DNA from: Streptomyces griseoloalbus
GTDB lineage: Bacteria > Actinomycetota > Actinomycetes > Streptomycetales > Streptomycetaceae
NCBI GenBank assembly: GCA_014650015.1
Contig: BMUD01000010.1
Location: 239,667 to 303,666 of the forward strand
Direction of reading: 5' to 3'
Length of the DNA stretch: 64,000 nt
Shown one piece after another: positions 55,555-64,000 of this stretch. A program made the translations under genes and the position numbers. The stretch's first letter is position 1. The number at the start of each line of letters is the position of its first letter. The notes beneath the pieces were generated by a model, which saw only the letters and a program-made list of their open reading frames with translations, did no database searches and was not told the DNA's origin.

Positions 55555-64000
<8,446 letters not shown>

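Overview
The window is very GC-rich, gene-dense DNA with GTG starts, rare TTA codons, long antisense open frames and Streptomyces-type families (SapA, SARP regulators, AfsA/ArpA-type gamma-butyrolactone genes, Tat-exported hydrolases). It is almost certainly a Streptomyces, or a close relative, chromosomal segment. I saw no tRNA, rRNA, CRISPR array or complete insertion sequence.

Left part (1-38.5 kb): ordinary accessory and metabolic genes. In order these are: a divergent protease locus (V8-like protease cut by the window edge; subtilase plus a small I9-like protein); a DEAD-box helicase with a noteworthy possible AUC start; a LacI-controlled beta-glucoside operon (binding protein, two permeases, GH1 glucosidase) with paired operators; an old-yellow-enzyme/MerR pair; a Tat-exported phosphoesterase; an XRE regulator; a TetR/MFS pair; an SDR, an Atu4866-like protein and a SnoaL-like protein; sapA; two tandem DUF4139 proteins; an erythromycin-esterase homolog with a double-MerR regulator; an MMPL/MarR pair; and two adjacent secreted multidomain enzymes (PQQ-type sugar dehydrogenase-PKD-CBM-ricin, and ThuA-DUF1080-ricin) whose lectin modules are almost identical at DNA level. 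Gene remnants (transposase, XRE tail, GH5, acetyltransferase, dienelactone hydrolase) are scattered between them.

Right part (38.5-64 kb): the left flank of a type I polyketide cluster under gamma-butyrolactone control. It holds an acyl-CoA oxidase with a TTA codon, two ArpA/ScbR-like receptors, a quinone-oxidoreductase-like reductase, an AfsA-type butyrolactone synthase with a TTA codon, an acyl-CoA-dehydrogenase-fold oxidase/monooxygenase, a type II thioesterase, a transposase-derived protein with a TTA codon, a small SARP, a large SARP with cyclase-like and ATPase domains, a class III aminotransferase, and the start of a modular PKS. The PKS begins with a KSQ-AT-ACP loading module, then KS-AT-DH-KR-ACP, and runs off the window in the next KS. 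Both ATs carry the malonyl-type HAFH motif. Five ARE-like palindromes lie upstream of the receptors, the butyrolactone synthase and the transposase-derived gene.

A reading that fits the sequence: the AfsA homolog makes a butyrolactone, the receptors release ARE-controlled promoters, bldA-dependent translation of TTA genes adds developmental timing, and the two SARPs then switch on the aminotransferase and PKS genes. An aminotransferase next to a small PKS start suggests, but does not prove, an amine-containing polyketide.
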